This document shows, in pieces, positions 10,165-22,320 of a stretch of DNA of 64,000 nucleotides (positions are counted from its first letter, which is position 1; each line of letters starts with the position of its first letter). Made by a program: the position numbers and the translations under genes. The notes under the pieces were generated by a model. The model made no database searches. It saw only the letters and a program-made list of their open reading frames with translations, and was not told where the DNA came from. Origin of the DNA: Macrobrachium rosenbergii (Eukaryota > Arthropoda > Malacostraca > Decapoda > Palaemonidae); contig NC_089741.1 of assembly GCF_040412425.1 (NCBI RefSeq), positions 37,133,039 through 37,197,038 of the forward strand. The letters are read 5' to 3'.

Positions 10165-12260
10165 TTGATAATGTCTACCAAGATTAGCAGGGGCAGGGGG
10201 AACAGAACCAGCCTATTTTCCTTGAAATCTTGGCCTCTTCGGCCGCTATGGAATTTCCCGTTTTTTTCCCTTTTTTCTTCTAAGCCTTTTTTCCATTGCC
10301 CTTCTCAGTCTTCTTTTCGGTCCGCTCTTTGGAGGGCTCTTCGGGGCCTTTGTTGCTCATCCGGTTTTCTTGGTTTTTAACTCAGCAGAGCAAAGATTTT
10401 CTTGGTTCAACACTGTATATTAGAGCTTCAGCAGCTCCCTCTCTCTCTTCGGGTTTAGGGAAGGGGTACTTTTTTACGGATCTGTCGTCTTTGTCACCTT
10501 TTGTGAATCTTGTAATTTCTCAGGTGTTTGCGGAGGCATCAGCAACTAATTTCATTCTTTATGGGTTCCTAACTGTAATGTATCCTCCGCGACTCTTGCG
10601 GATGCTTTGGCAGTCGGCGATTCGCCTGCGCCAGCGTTCAGTGTATCAGCACCGATAGTTTCCGCCGCCCTTCCATTCTCAAGGATAGTTAGTAATTTTC
10701 CTTCTTCTGTTAACTTCAGTTTGGTAACTCGTAACTTCCCCCTTCGATACTCCTTTGAGTTCGGTTCGGTTATGACCTTCTCCATCTGTCCAACATCGGC
10801 GTTAGGCGCTCCGTGGTACTGCGAGTGTGGATTTCTTCCTTCTTCCCTCCTTCAGCTTCTTCTTTCTCAACTTTCCGGCGGTTCTCTGTCCTCCGTCTAG
10901 GCATCCATGTAGGTTCGGGGTTGATTCCAGGTCTTCAGTTCCTGATTCCCATTCTCATGTGGTTTTGATACATCCGGATTTAAGTGGTTCGGGTGTTGTG
11001 GCCTCTTCGCTCTCAGGAGTGGGTGTGGTCTGCCTAGGTGTGGGCCTGCCCAGGTGTTGCGTCATCCCCGTGGGGTGGTGCAGGGTTTGCGCAACCTACT
11101 TTGGTGCCTCCAGTATGTTCGCGATTGATACGTCAGGTGTCTGTCTCACGCACCCAGGTGTAGCGAGTTCCGGGTTTTCGAGTTCGGCGTTTGATAGGGG
11201 TCGGCCTGCCTCTTTCCTGTTCCGGCTCGGTCGGATCAGTCCGACAATCCTCCGGCTCGGTCGGACGTGTCCAACAATTCTCCGGCTTGGTCGAACCAGT
11301 CCGACAATCCTCCGGCTTGGTCGGACCAGTCTGACAATCCTCCGGCCCGGTCGGTCCAGTCTGACAAGGATTGTTCATTTGAAGAAGAAGATCCGGTACC
11401 GGATATTAGTTCTCCTTCAGCTATGAGAACGAGTATGAGCGGATGGTAGACTTCATCCTCCTTATCCTCAATCCAAGATTCCGGAGGAGCCTACACTACC
11501 GAATCAAACGATGTTCGAGTTGCTGTATGCAACAGAACCGGTAGTTGCTCAATCATTAAGGAATCTGGTATGCCTTGGCCGTGTCGGTCAGGCAGTAAGG
11601 GAGACAGACGTTGGTTAGTGGCTTTGATAGGGTTGAGTAAACAGGATTCAACCTTGCTTCCTATTTAGGAGGGGTTTTAACAAGATAGAGGATAACCCTT
11701 TTGCGGGTGTCAGGGTTTCTCTCAACGTATCTGTTGAGGCTCTTCTCTCTCGGGTTCCTTCGTCAATTGTTGGTCTCAGTTTCATCTAGGAGGCTTGTAT
11801 CTTGGAGGACACCTTTTGCAGCCATCTGGAGGCCTTGTCCTCTCTATGTAGATATGTCTGGGTTGGTAGGGTTTTCTCAAACAGGATGGATATTCTCCAT
11901 CCGGTCCAATACTACCGGACATCTCATCTCTTCGGTGTCAGTGGGGCTGGCATACCAGGTTAACATTTCGCTTGACTGTACAACGTTCTTTGGCAGAAGA
12001 GGAGGGACTTCTTTTAAAGCTTCCGCCTCACTATCCGGACATTCAGAGTGGGTTCTGTTGAGGGTGCCTTTGCGCTCTGCAACAGTCTTTTAGGGAGGAG
12101 GATATCTCCTCCATGGTCAATTTCGTGTAGTCGTCGTCAGCAGTAGTGTCACAGCAAGCTATGATTAGTGTGACTGCTCTGGGTTCAGGGGATGTGGCCA
12201 GTATAACAAACTTGTTGCTTCTAACTCATGTCTCCAGTGTCGGCAATTATGCATCATCGA
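10165..12260 (+). pseudogene. Gag-like relic of the second DIRS element
   Basis: A Pro/Ser/Val-rich, frame-shifting pseudogene. Blocks that hang together are MSTKISRGRG at 10171, PAPAFSVSAPIVSAALPF near 10625, a tandem 30-bp array at 11222-11370, a short acidic tail (FEEEDPVPD) at ~11380, and in the 3' part LAYQVNISLDCTTFFGRR near 11950. After that come QQAM and LLLLTHVSSVGNYASSRV-like segments up to 12260. The last blocks resemble the C-terminal part of DIRS gag proteins as I know them, but the match is by eye only. At least four frame changes are needed to read it through. It is not functional. Confidence 0.45.
11222..11370 (+). repeat. 30-bp tandem array in the second gag relic
   Basis: Five units at 11241, 11271, 11301, 11331 and 11361, each exactly 30 bp, with core 'tccgacaatcctccggctcg'. 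In the frame open from 11267 to 11449 they encode a Ser/Asn/Pro decapeptide (N-P-P-A-W-S-D-Q-S-D). The unit length equals that of the unrelated array in the first gag (4906-5150). Confidence 0.88.
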
Positions 12261-14424
12261 GGGTATAAAATGTTGAAGTAGAGGTGTTCCTGCCCAGCAG
12301 GGAACAGCCGGTACACACTTGGAGAAGCCTCTTGGGAGAATTAATCTCTCTCTCTCTCTCACTTAAATTCCGGGTCTTGTCTCCCCATGTTTTCTCTTCT
12401 GGTATGTCTCAGGAATCACTGGGACTTCCATCGAGAATGCAGGTATAATCTGGAACGATTCTTGCTTGTCAGATCTTCTGTGATAGTCAGAAGAAGCGCA
12501 TCCTGACACATCCGGAAGATGCTAGTCTCCCCTCTTCCAGCGTTTTTCAGTCCTAAGGGGCGCAACACAGTAGTGGGTCTGCTTTGCGTTCATCGTAATT
12601 GCATCGTCGTATCTGAGAATTCGGGGAACAAGATTATTAGAATTTAAGTGTATGTTTCCATATTCGGTCTCATTCATCAGGTAATCAGGATTGGAGTGAG
12701 TGTCAAGGCGTCTGACTCCTAGCTCCTTGCTGGCTCTCTTATCTCGTGATTTCGAATTCTAATGCTCCTTACAAGTTCGATGTTCTCCTTCATGCGTAAA
12801 GATCTTTAGACAACAGCATTTTCACCAGTATCATCCAGACTCTTCCTAAACCTATGACTCTAGGCAGTGTTTCTTTCAGTGTTTCTTTGAAAAGTCAACC
12901 GTAAGGTTTGCAGGTCAACTTGACATGGGGAAGTCTGTGTCGTGGGAATCTCATTCCATCTTTAGGTACACCATAGCCGAAATAGCTATTTTCTCTTATT
13001 CCTTTGGAAAGTCAAGATTCTTCCATTTTCGATTATTGCTGGCTACTGCTCAGCACTTAGCAGTACATTTTCCATCTTCTGAAAATTTCTAAGTAGTAAG
13101 ATCTTCTACGTTCCCGTAAATTTAATTCGTCTTGCTGACTCGGGCTCCTCGTGAGATTTGTCGGAAGTTCTAATGTTTAATTGATTGGGTGTTTTCTTTC
13201 TTTCTTCGGCTTTAGCTGCAGATAAATTGGACAAGCTTCAGGAAGTTTTCATAGGCTGGTTTCTTAGAGAACTGATAAGTATTTCTCCTCTTCTGGAAGT
13301 CGTGGCGAAGACAAAGGCTAGGCTAAACTCTTAACCGTTAGTTTAGGTTCTTTATCTGCAAGTGTTCGGTTCAGCATCAGCAGGGGATGTCTTTATGTCC
13401 GGTGCAAATATTGGTCTGTTTATCAAGGTTGATAAACTCCATCCGCATCTGTGTACGCTATTGCCCCTCACCGTGGAATACTTCCGTCCGCTGTCAAGGA
13501 TGTGTTAGTCACTTTTGGAGAAAGTTTCCTGGTTCCTGATTCACCAAGCGTTCACTCCACAAACACAGTTGCGGGCACACTCTTCGATTCTCGTGTGGTG
13601 CGAGATTTATGTTATGAACACAATTTAATTTGACGTGACATTATTGAGCATTTAACAGTTTTTTTTTCCGCACAGTATTTGGAGTATCCACTTCATCTTC
13701 CTTTCTTGGAATGGTTCAGAGTCTTCTATTCTGGGGGTATACTTGCCAGAGTCCGTCTATGTTTTTCCTTTTGCAGAGATGTTCAATTCTCCCCTGGCAT
13801 ATAGCGGTGAATTCTACTATCTAAGGGTTGTTCAATTAGCTGGTGTGGTACTCTCTTGGTGCGAAGACTCAGAGGTTATTCTCTCAGTCATGTGTAATGG
13901 CGAAGTCTGTTGTCTACAAGTGTGTTCATTTAGCTAAGGTGGTATTTCCGTAATCACGGTGATCATTAGGTTAACCAGATAGAGGAATTAGCCACAGGCT
14001 AGAAGTCTTAAGCAGTGATAGTATAATCCCAGAACTTAAGATTTAGTACGTCTTAAAGTATCCTGGTCTTTGATAGTTTTCCTACGAGAGTCCAAGCGGT
14101 GCTCGTAGGCTAGCCTAAATTGTTTTGTCGGCGGTGGGATCCTCTTTGCTCGTTGGCCTTTTGCACGCCTGCAGGACAGAGGGTCATTGACAACACCTAC
14201 CTCATTCCCTCCTTAATGGATGGGATCTGAATAGCCACTTGGGAGATTCATCGTTCTCCTTTTTACATGAAAGTTATTCTTTTAGTCGTGTATGTGACTA
14301 TGCCCTTCTATCGTAGGTGCGTTCATTTTAGCTAAGGGTACTCTCTTAGTGCGGAGGGTTCTTGACGGTAGCCGAGTTAGTTGAGGCTTGCGTGTCAGTT
14401 TTCCACCGCGGCAGTTGAAATTTA
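12261..14424. other. No readable gene; interior of the second DIRS relic
   Basis: T-rich decayed sequence. Short open runs (13451-13633, 13743-13937) show no motif that I recognise. A small (CT)n lies at 12345-12360. If the DIRS reading is right, RT/RNase H/recombinase should have stood here. Confidence 0.4.
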
Positions 14425-14535
14425 TTTCTGGTGAAGAAATTCTACCTCAGACATTCAGTTTCTTGCTAAGTAACCAATTGGAAGAAAAGTTTCTAGGAGA
14501 GCTGTTAATCAGCTCGGTGGTCTCTTTGCACTGAC
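14425..14535 (+). repeat. Fragment of SINE-like repeat A
   Basis: It holds 'atttatttctggtgaagaaatt', 'aagtaaccaattgg' and 'gagagctgttaatcagctc' plus 'ggtggtct' in the same order as the fuller copy at 36985-37258. About half of the body is missing. Confidence 0.7.
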
Positions 14536-14839
14536 GAGGCAGCAAACGGTTTTTCACGACTTTCTTAAAATTAGCCGAAGAAGTAATGTTAAGGTCGTGG
14601 GAGCAACTCTAGTAATGTTAATGTAGGGTCTGTAAGGAACTTTATTTGGAATTTTGGATTCTCTGTTAGTCAGGTTCATAGTGAGAATATTAGGGTTTTG
14701 ATGTTAGTGCTGTGAAGTTAGGAAGATCCAGTGGACAGGTTTGGTTTCTTCAACCTCTTTCTGCTTGAGACATAGCGGCGACAGAAGAGCTTGAAGACCT
14801 GCATAAACTGTCCTCCATACATGCACAATAGCCAAGGTT

Positions 14840-14995
14840 CTTCGTGCCCCCTCCATGCGCATGAGGAGTGCTTTGATTAGCCACATGGGAGGTTCATCGT
14901 GCCCCTCCATACACGAGAGTGCTTTGATTAGGCCACATGGGAGGTTGGTTTGTTTTTCTCTCATCCCTAATCATGGGAGGCTGTGATTGGCCACA
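14840..14995. repeat. ~54-bp tandem repeat, about three units
   Basis: The unit reads 'tcgtgcccc...tcca', 'gagtgctttgattag', 'ccacatgggaggtt'. Units begin near 14842 and 14896, with a degenerate third from ~14950 ('tcatgggaggctgtgattgg'). A single related stretch occurs at ~14225-14255. Confidence 0.75.
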
Positions 14996-15255
14996 TCGTT
15001 CTACTAATTGGTTTTTTTATTTTTTTATTTTGCTATCCATGAGGTTTGAATACCACATGGTAGCTCGACTCAGACAGTACCTAGACATGAGACTGACGTT
15101 GAGTGCTCTCTCTAAACATTCTCACCTGCCGAATGGGATAACCAGGTGAGGATATATTCATTTTATGCAAAGTAGGCAAATAATGAGTTGCTTTCCCTGT
15201 TGGCAAGGTCAGGCTGAATTAGATTGGTCCCACCTCAGTAAATTTTGTGTCGGGC

Positions 15256-15618
15256 TAATTCAGAGTGTTCAGGGAGTGTATTGCAATATGAAGTTTTCAT
15301 AATAAAACTAATATATTGTAATACTTACCTGAACACCTGAATAATTCCACCCTCCTCCCCACTTCAATTTGATTAGTGGATAGTGCAATTGAGGTATCTC
15401 AGCCTCACTTGGCCGGGACTGGCAGCAGTGTTCTAACTTGTGGTGCTCAGGTAACTCATTTGACAGATTTTTCCTGTAGCGTTAATTGCGTGACGGTTGA
15501 TACCCCTTAGTGGGTAAAAGCTATGGGGATGTGGTTCGGGATGGTAGGTGACCAGGGCTGAATTCAGGTGTTCAGGTAAGTATTACAATATTAGTTTTAT
15601 TATGAAAACTTCATTTTA
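15256..15618. repeat. Right-end arms of the second DIRS-like element
   Basis: Arm A at 15289-15350 ('ttttcataataaaac', 'taatacttacctgaacacc') is inverted-repeated by A' at 15558-15616 ('ggtgttcaggtaagtatta', 'ttttattatgaaaac'). A partial A' ('attcagagtgttcaggga') at 15258-15275 precedes arm A, and 'ccaccctcctcc' follows it. This is the same order and the same conserved subset as at 9461-9782, with otherwise different arm sequence. Confidence 0.75.
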
Positions 15619-16534
15619 GCCTGTTAAAATGCTGCAATTTTCCAAATTATTTCGGCTGTCTCCAAAATAGAATATCTGTATCAGTTTCTAATGTAACCGT
15701 CTAGCTGGTCCGCTGGTATGGCCGTTAAGCGTCGTGGCATGCCGCCCAGATACATATTTGCGCCTCCCACAATAATAAAAATCACTGGCTCTGTATTAAC
15801 ACAGTTATGCCATAGTTTGGGGTCTGCGGTGTAATGTAAAACCAGTTAATTCTTTGACAGAAAATTTCAGGTAAAACCCTAGTTTGCATGTTTCAGGAAC
15901 AAAAGTTATGGTTTCATCTACCGAAATAATATTACTAAGTTAATAATCTGATGAACAGATTTCAGTTAGCGATCATTTAACATCACAAAAACAATAATTA
16001 TTTCTAAATGTTTTCATCCCAGAATACGAAAGGAGGCTGAGTGATTTCGTGACATACTTTACATCAATTTTTTAGATATGATTATTAACGAACGACAGTA
16101 AATGAAAATAGTTATTGAATCAAATAATTAAAAAGTATGCTCCATTTGTTTGAATGTGCTCCTCAGATTTTTTGACAAGGCAGAAGCCATGGATCAACTT
16201 TATATTCTCAAGACTGCCTGTCAAAGTACCTTGTTCTTTTGGTTTCTAAGTAACTGCATTAGGTGATTTTATATAACCCCTTTTGATAAAATGCAAGTAA
16301 TCTTTGGGCGCATTAAAATATGGTTGGATCTGTATAGCTGTGGCACCTTCGGTGTAGATAGCTGAAAAAACTGCAAATTTGCTGTGAGGCTTAGTTAGAG
16401 GTGTAGTTAAAGGGTAACAGCAAGTAATTACTTTTCTTGTTGTGTAGTGTCAGGAAATGGTTGCAGGTTCATTTCTGAGTTTTTGTCTTGAAAGGTATCT
16501 GAATTAGTATCAGTTTATGCTAAATTTGTTTGCC
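15619..16534. other. Non-coding, nothing recognised
   Basis: AT-rich. No open frame over 60 codons and no repeat noticed. Confidence 0.5.
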
Positions 16535-16730
16535 ACTTTTTCCATTTCTGGTGATAGAAATTCATTTCTCGCTAATGTTTTTTCGGATTCCACAATAAGC
16601 TTTATTACGCAGCCTTGTCATAAGTTTTTAATTGGTTCTTAGCAGAATTTGTCAAAGTGTAATCTTCGGGCCAGCCCTAAGCTGATTAATCAGCTCAGTG
16701 GTCTGGTTAAACTAAGCTTACTTAGTTACT
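16535..16730 (+). repeat. SINE-like repeat A, head-less diverged copy
   Basis: In order it carries 'ggtgatagaaattcatttct', 'ggattccacaataagct', 'attggttcttag', 'cgggccagccct' and 'taatcagctcagtggtctgg', ending 'aaactaagctta'. The tRNA-like head present at 36985 is missing. It is colinear with that copy across the whole body. Confidence 0.82.
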
Positions 16731-19700
16731 TTTCATACAAATATCAGCAATAAAAGATTTCATGTTTGATGTTTTTGAGGACAAACTCAGCTCTTAAAAG
16801 TCTTTTTTGACTCTATGCACTAAATTTGTCACATTTGCAGGACAGAGAATTGTTTTTCAGGAACAGTTCCAATAACGAGTTTCTGCAATGCCATCAGCCT
16901 TGTATTTACTTGCTCTGCAAGTAAAAGTCCCTGTTTCTGTTGAGTGCTGAGATGATGAAAAAACCAGCACTTTCTTCTGTTCATGTTTCTGTACAATTGC
17001 TGAATGGTTTCACCCTTGTTAGTTTGAGATGTTGTTTTGTAAGACTGTAGTTACCATTGCCATATCTTTCATTATTATTAATTATTATTCTCCTTCTTTA
17101 TTACTCCTATTATTACTCCCATGCTTCTTCTTCTTTGGTATCAGGCCCTCTTTCAAACATGCTTTGTCAAATATGATGGCAATAGTTTGCCTTAATCTTG
17201 TAGATTATTCGTTCAACTCTTCTAATGACCCTAGCTCTGAAAAAGTAACAGAACTGAGTAAAATGCCCAGGTTGGATTGAGGGTTTAATTTATAAAAATA
17301 TCAAAATAAACAAAACATTACGGGCGCGGTCCAAAAACAAGTGCAGGGGTCGTCAGTGCTTCTGGTCGTGATAAAATACAACACTGAAAACCCCTGCACT
17401 GTCTAATATCTTGAGTGTGTGTTGTGGTGTGGTTGACTGGAAAGCAATCGTTTTTCTAGTGCTGAAAACTATTACATCGGTTGAATGTTATCCTGCAAAA
17501 ATGTGGGACAGCTGTGGAATCTTGAAACAGGTATCCATTTTCAAAGAAATAGACATGTAAGAGGGCTGATACTTGAATCTTATAGGACACTCTTTTGAAC
17601 TGATATTTAGGCCTTGAGGTTATAGAATAGATAAGAAATGATTGTTAGTGATGTACGATATTGTACAGGTGTGTACTCTTTGAGCCGTGTGATAATTTGA
17701 AATATCTTTGAACTTAACAACAGCTATGCCCCTATTGTTCCAGTTATTGTTCTCAAGCCATTGTTTTCTAAATAAAATCTACATTGGGTGTGAATTTGTT
17801 CTAGTCATGCATATTAGGATTTTATATTACTGTAAATGGAAGGACTCCTGATGATATAAAGCTCGTTACAAACTGAGCAAACCTGGGCATTTGATCTCAG
17901 ATTTCCTTTAAATCAATTACATTCCTTTATTAAGAGGTCAAGTTGTTTATGCAGATTATAAGGGTCAAATGGGCACTGTCATGTCAGTACTTGATTGCCA
18001 TTTTCATAAATCTGTTGATATTGATTTGGGTCCAGTAATGGCACTTTCAAATCAGAGCAGTTCTCATTTCATCAGACCTCATGCTGATTTTTATACATCT
18101 GCACACAGAAGGTCTCGGACATCTTTGATGGGAGAGAGAGAGGAATAACTAGATTTACCGAGTATTAAATGGAAGGATCTAAGGCAGCATGGTTATGTAC
18201 AGATCACCTAGGTATCATTATTCTTTGCAATTTACTTTACCTAGTTGCAGGTTGATAATGTATTATCTGCCTTTGCATGGCTTGTAAATGGATGTTCATT
18301 TTCTTGGTTTGTGGCTTTGTCAGGTTGGTGATTGAGTTTTAACTTTTAATTGCTAGATTTATAGTTGTTATGTAACACTCTCTCTCCAGGTAGTATGTGT
18401 TAGACTTGAAGAATAGGTTTGGGAGTGTAAACTGCGATCTATAGTTGGAGACAAAAAAAAAAAAAAGGCCATTTGCAGTGATGTGGTTTAAGTCAGGTTT
18501 TGTCCTGGTTTCAGTTTAAAGTTCTTTGCACAGAAACGTGTACTGGACATCCATTTGTGCTGTCTTTCTTCCATTTATGTGACTCCCCCACCCCCAGTTA
18601 GGTCTAACGATTATTTCATTGTGCTTCGTCCAAGTGATTGAGTTTTCCTCCAGTTTCACCAATCAAGCTGCTTGCTCATTTGGTTTTGTGGCGGTTATTG
18701 TTTTGTGTTCTCAGTGCTTATTTTGTCCCAAACTCAATCAATCATTCATTCCAATAATGAATCAAATATCTATAACACAGGTAGTCTTAATTATATATGA
18801 TGCAAAGGTCAGGGAGTATATGCTTTCTGAGAGATTGATCTGTGTACTTGTTCCATTGACAAATGACTATATATATAAATAGTGATTTAACCAAGATGTC
18901 TTAATAGAAGGGGTTATTTTATATATGGTTATATAAATCTCTGCTCAAAAAGTATGGAATTGTTGTTATATTATTCAGATAATTTGTGATTGGATATGTA
19001 ATAATACATATACACTATTTCCGCATTGAGAATCACGTACTCTGAAACCGATATACTATCATTTTTATATCTATATATTCCAGATCTAAAACTATATAAT
19101 AAATACACCTGCCCCTCTGTTTTCAGCTTTGTAGTTTTACATATTTTTCTGTAACAATATTGTATAATACCTGTACTATATATATATATACACATAAATT
19201 ACTAAGAATATTTTGTAACAGTGTTCTATATATATTTTAGTGCTGAAAATAAAAAGTATAAAGTATTTACATTTGGTGTTTTATTAGCAATGTCTACTGA
19301 ATTAATAGTTTTGGTTAAGGCTCTATGTTGGTGTACACTGCTTACAGTTACTACTTGTTCTTATACTGTAACACAAACTTGTACAACAAAGAAATACACA
19401 GTAAAGGAATAATTAATTCAAGATTCAAAGAGGCCAAAAACCTTGTTTATTTAGAATTGTAATAAGGTCAATCATTGAAATGACTCAGTTTGCTTGAAAG
19501 AACCTGGGAAACTTGCCTCGAAAAATTATCTGAAAAAAAAATAAAGCACAGTCAAATAGTGATCCACAAATGATCCCTATGTAATTAGACAAAAATATAT
19601 GTGGGTAAATAAAAGTCATTAAGAATCTTACATCAAGGTGAACTATGGTACATACAAAGGAGTAATAGACTGTAAGATGTTTGCTGTGAATCAAACACAC

Positions 19701-20174
19701 TAGCCTTAAGAGGAAATAACTCCGTATTATCAAGATCTTTGTTTTAAAAACGAGGAGATAGAATGGGCGTTCTTCCATGCCTTAAAAATATAACATTTTA
19801 AAATGCCACAAATGACTTAGTCCGTGGATGAAATGGAACGATTTTTGTGGGTTTGTGGTCATCAGTGAGCTTCGTGTTTTTTGACATCAGCATATAGAAT
19901 GAATTTGGGAAATGCAATTCTGTCTAAACAAGTCATCTAAAACATTGGAACCAATACGCTTTTGTTAAGACACTTTTCAATTTGGAAATGGATAAACTTT
20001 AATGGACTTTCGCCACTTAAAAATCTTATGGAGCAAAGAGAAAAACTTGGAAAATCTTCATAAATGATCTTTGAATCTTTTTCAAGTATGTCACTTCGTG
20101 GGTTTGAAAGTAAAATCTATTCTTGAAACAGATTGGGATGACTCATTTTGCAGATTTGAATATCGGCATAGTGC
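16731..20174. other. Long AT-rich stretch without a supportable gene
   Basis: Open runs (17029-17280, 18619-18882, 19221-19412 on +, 19485-19778 on -) have no domain, and their composition is T-rich hydrophobic by default. Small items are a poly-A run at 18452-18465, TA-rich tracts at 18870-19210, an AATAAA at 19246, and an inverted pair 'gtgcaggggt'/'acccctgcac' at 17340/17390. Confidence 0.5.
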
Positions 20175-20484
20175 CTTTTCTCTCTCTCCGCTCTCTCTCT
20201 CTCTCTCTCTCTTTAGGTCAACAATCTCTCTTGCCTCTCTCTCTTGTTTTCTCTCTCTCTCTCTCGAATAGAAATCTCTCTAAATCTCTCTCTCTCAACA
20301 ACCATGTTACAACAAAGAATTATAGAGGCAATCTCTCTCTCATTCTGCCCAAATCAGAATAGTTCCTCTCTCAAGATGTCTCTCACTCTCTCTCTTTTCT
20401 CTCTTTTATTCAAGAAAGCAAATAGTTACATTCTACATTCTGCCCATAGGGATGACCAGTTTCCGTTCTCTGGCTGTCTCTCTC

Positions 20485-20515
<31 letters not shown>
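20175..20515. repeat. Interrupted (CT)n array
   Basis: CT tracts at about 20181-20213, 20230-20266, 20283-20297 and 20476-20516 are separated by unique 30-120 bp spacers with single CTCTC islands. The spacers here are not obviously repeated. Confidence 0.85.
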
Positions 20516-20519
<4 letters not shown>

Positions 20520-21676
20520 AAACTAGACTTAATAGTCAGTACTAGATTAGGTCCCAGAGGAAATGTGAAGATTTTTCTGCCCATAAAAAGTGAAGTTAAA
20601 GTAAACTATAAATACATCAAAGTTCTCTCAAGCAACCTCATGTTACATAAAAGCGGAGCAAGCAACTAAAGTGATAAAACTTATTTCTCAATATTTTGTG
20701 ATAAACAGTGAGGATGAGAACCAGAGCCTCCGCTCAGTCTCAGCAGCTTCGGACTTTCTCTCTCTCGGGTTGGAAATCCGCAGCCAACTGATCAGTGCAG
20801 ACACTTTGGTGTAGACATCCCGGGATTATATATGTAATCCACGGATAGGTTTGTGCAAATGGAAGCAAATGGGTGACAGTTAAAGCCACTACAAACCTAC
20901 AAAAATGCAAACTCTCAAGTCTGATTCGCCACACCCGCGCAGCAACAACTTCTCGCTGCTGAAAAAGGGCGTTGGGTCGGGTATGATACATAGAGCATAA
21001 CCGGGGTCTAAGCGATGTCAGGCAGGGCAGCCGATCGAGACTAAGAGTCTGATAAAACAAAGTCCTTCAAAAGGAGGCATTTGCAATACAATTTTGTGAA
21101 AAAGCACGTTAAAAAGTAGTAGTGAGGATGCCCAAACTAGAACAGACCATAATAATGATGTGTGGCTGTGTTATCTCAGTCTCAGGCTAAAAACTCAGCA
21201 AGGTTATTGAACATCAGAACATCAATACATCTTATTCCGCCAGCTTCAACTATATTTAATGTTTGTTGATGATACCAGGTTAGTGAAGAATTTCCCTTTG
21301 TGTCCAAAATAACATATATCAAATGAAACTCCATTGAAGAATTGTCTGTGTTTGTAATCGAATGATTTTGTGGTCATTTGAAATAACTGTAACAGATTGT
21401 TTTGCTAAAAACAGTAGAAATGTTATACAAATCTGAAACCCTTTTTGTTAAAAAGACATCTTGGTTTAATGATTGTTTCTGTCATAAAATGGTTACAGTA
21501 ATGTAGTTAGGTGTTGGTTAGACTGGCCAATTTAGGAGGTGAAAATCTGCTTAACAAGTACTCTAATGGACACCGATATTTTGGAATGTAAAGGACAGTT
21601 TTATTTTAATTTGGTAAGTAGACGGAAAATCATTTTAGATGAGGGAAATTCAGTTCTGAAACTAACTGGTACAGGC
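20516..21676. other. Non-coding, nothing recognised
   Basis: A minus-strand open run at 20740-21060 (106 codons) lacks any motif, and its codons look random. GC is locally higher at 20900-21040. No repeat seen. Confidence 0.45.
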
Positions 21677-21769
21677 CCTCTCTCTCTCTCTCTCTTTGTG
21701 CTATAAAAAGGATCAATTGTGCTTGCAAAACCTGGGTTGGTTATTCAAAGGAGCAAGTGACTGTCCTGA

Positions 21770-21827
<58 letters not shown>

Positions 21828-21879
21828 CTATAAGGGTTATTCAAGAAACCAGTTACAAGACAACACACACTGTCATAAG

Positions 21880-21955
<76 letters not shown>
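21677..21955. repeat. Compound (CT)n array with repeated spacer
   Basis: CT tracts at 21677-21696, 21774-21826 and 21883-21953. The two spacers (21697-21773 and 21827-21882) share the order 'tataa..gg', 'ggttattcaa', 'ag..acaagt/acaaga' and 'ctgtc', so they are diverged copies of one sequence. Confidence 0.85.
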
Positions 21956-21957
<2 letters not shown>

Positions 21958-22320
21958 AACTCTAAAGTCTAAATAGTAAAATCCATATTAGAGTAACTCT
22001 GGAGAGTGAAAGACCTCGAATTTTGTGCTGCATAAAAGTGCAAATGTATCCTTAAACTGTGTATAATATGGCTGCCAAAACAAAACTGATAAAGAAGTTG
22101 ACAGGTGCATACAAGGAGCTAAATAATCAATAACCGTCTCTGGAATGGAAAAGGATTCGCCAGATGTTTGTGATAAAATATAAGCACTGTTACAGGTAAG
22201 GTAGTTAAGCATTAATATTCTTCCTTGGACTCGTGCTTTTCCAAGTGCTAGATTAACATAACAATTAATAGGTCCAGGATGAACCTCGGTAGTAACTGAA
22301 CGTTGTGATCTCTTTCTCAC
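21956..22320. other. Non-coding spacer
   Basis: A minus-strand open run of 110 codons (21988-22320) has no recognisable motif. Nothing else seen. Confidence 0.4.

Larger units (their letters stand above)
9783..15618 (+). mobile_element. Second DIRS-like element, old relic
   Basis: Two observations support the call. First, 10165-12260 contains gag-like remnants (next entry). Second, its right end (15256-15618) has exactly the arm order of the first element with different arm sequence. No RT, RNase H or recombinase motif is readable between 12300 and 15250, where I see stops in all frames apart from short open runs such as 13451-13633. The left end is not visible, so 9783 is only the limit set by the neighbour. 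Either the coding half is decayed beyond reading or much of it was deleted. Confidence 0.5.

Noticed and set aside
13451..13937. Open runs taken at first for recombinase or RT pieces of the second DIRS relic.
   Set aside because: No catalytic motif of either enzyme could be found in any frame.
17340..17398. Inverted pair 'gtgcaggggt'/'acccctgcac' as a small transposon.
   Set aside because: Only ~10-11 bp arms, no target duplication, no second copy seen.
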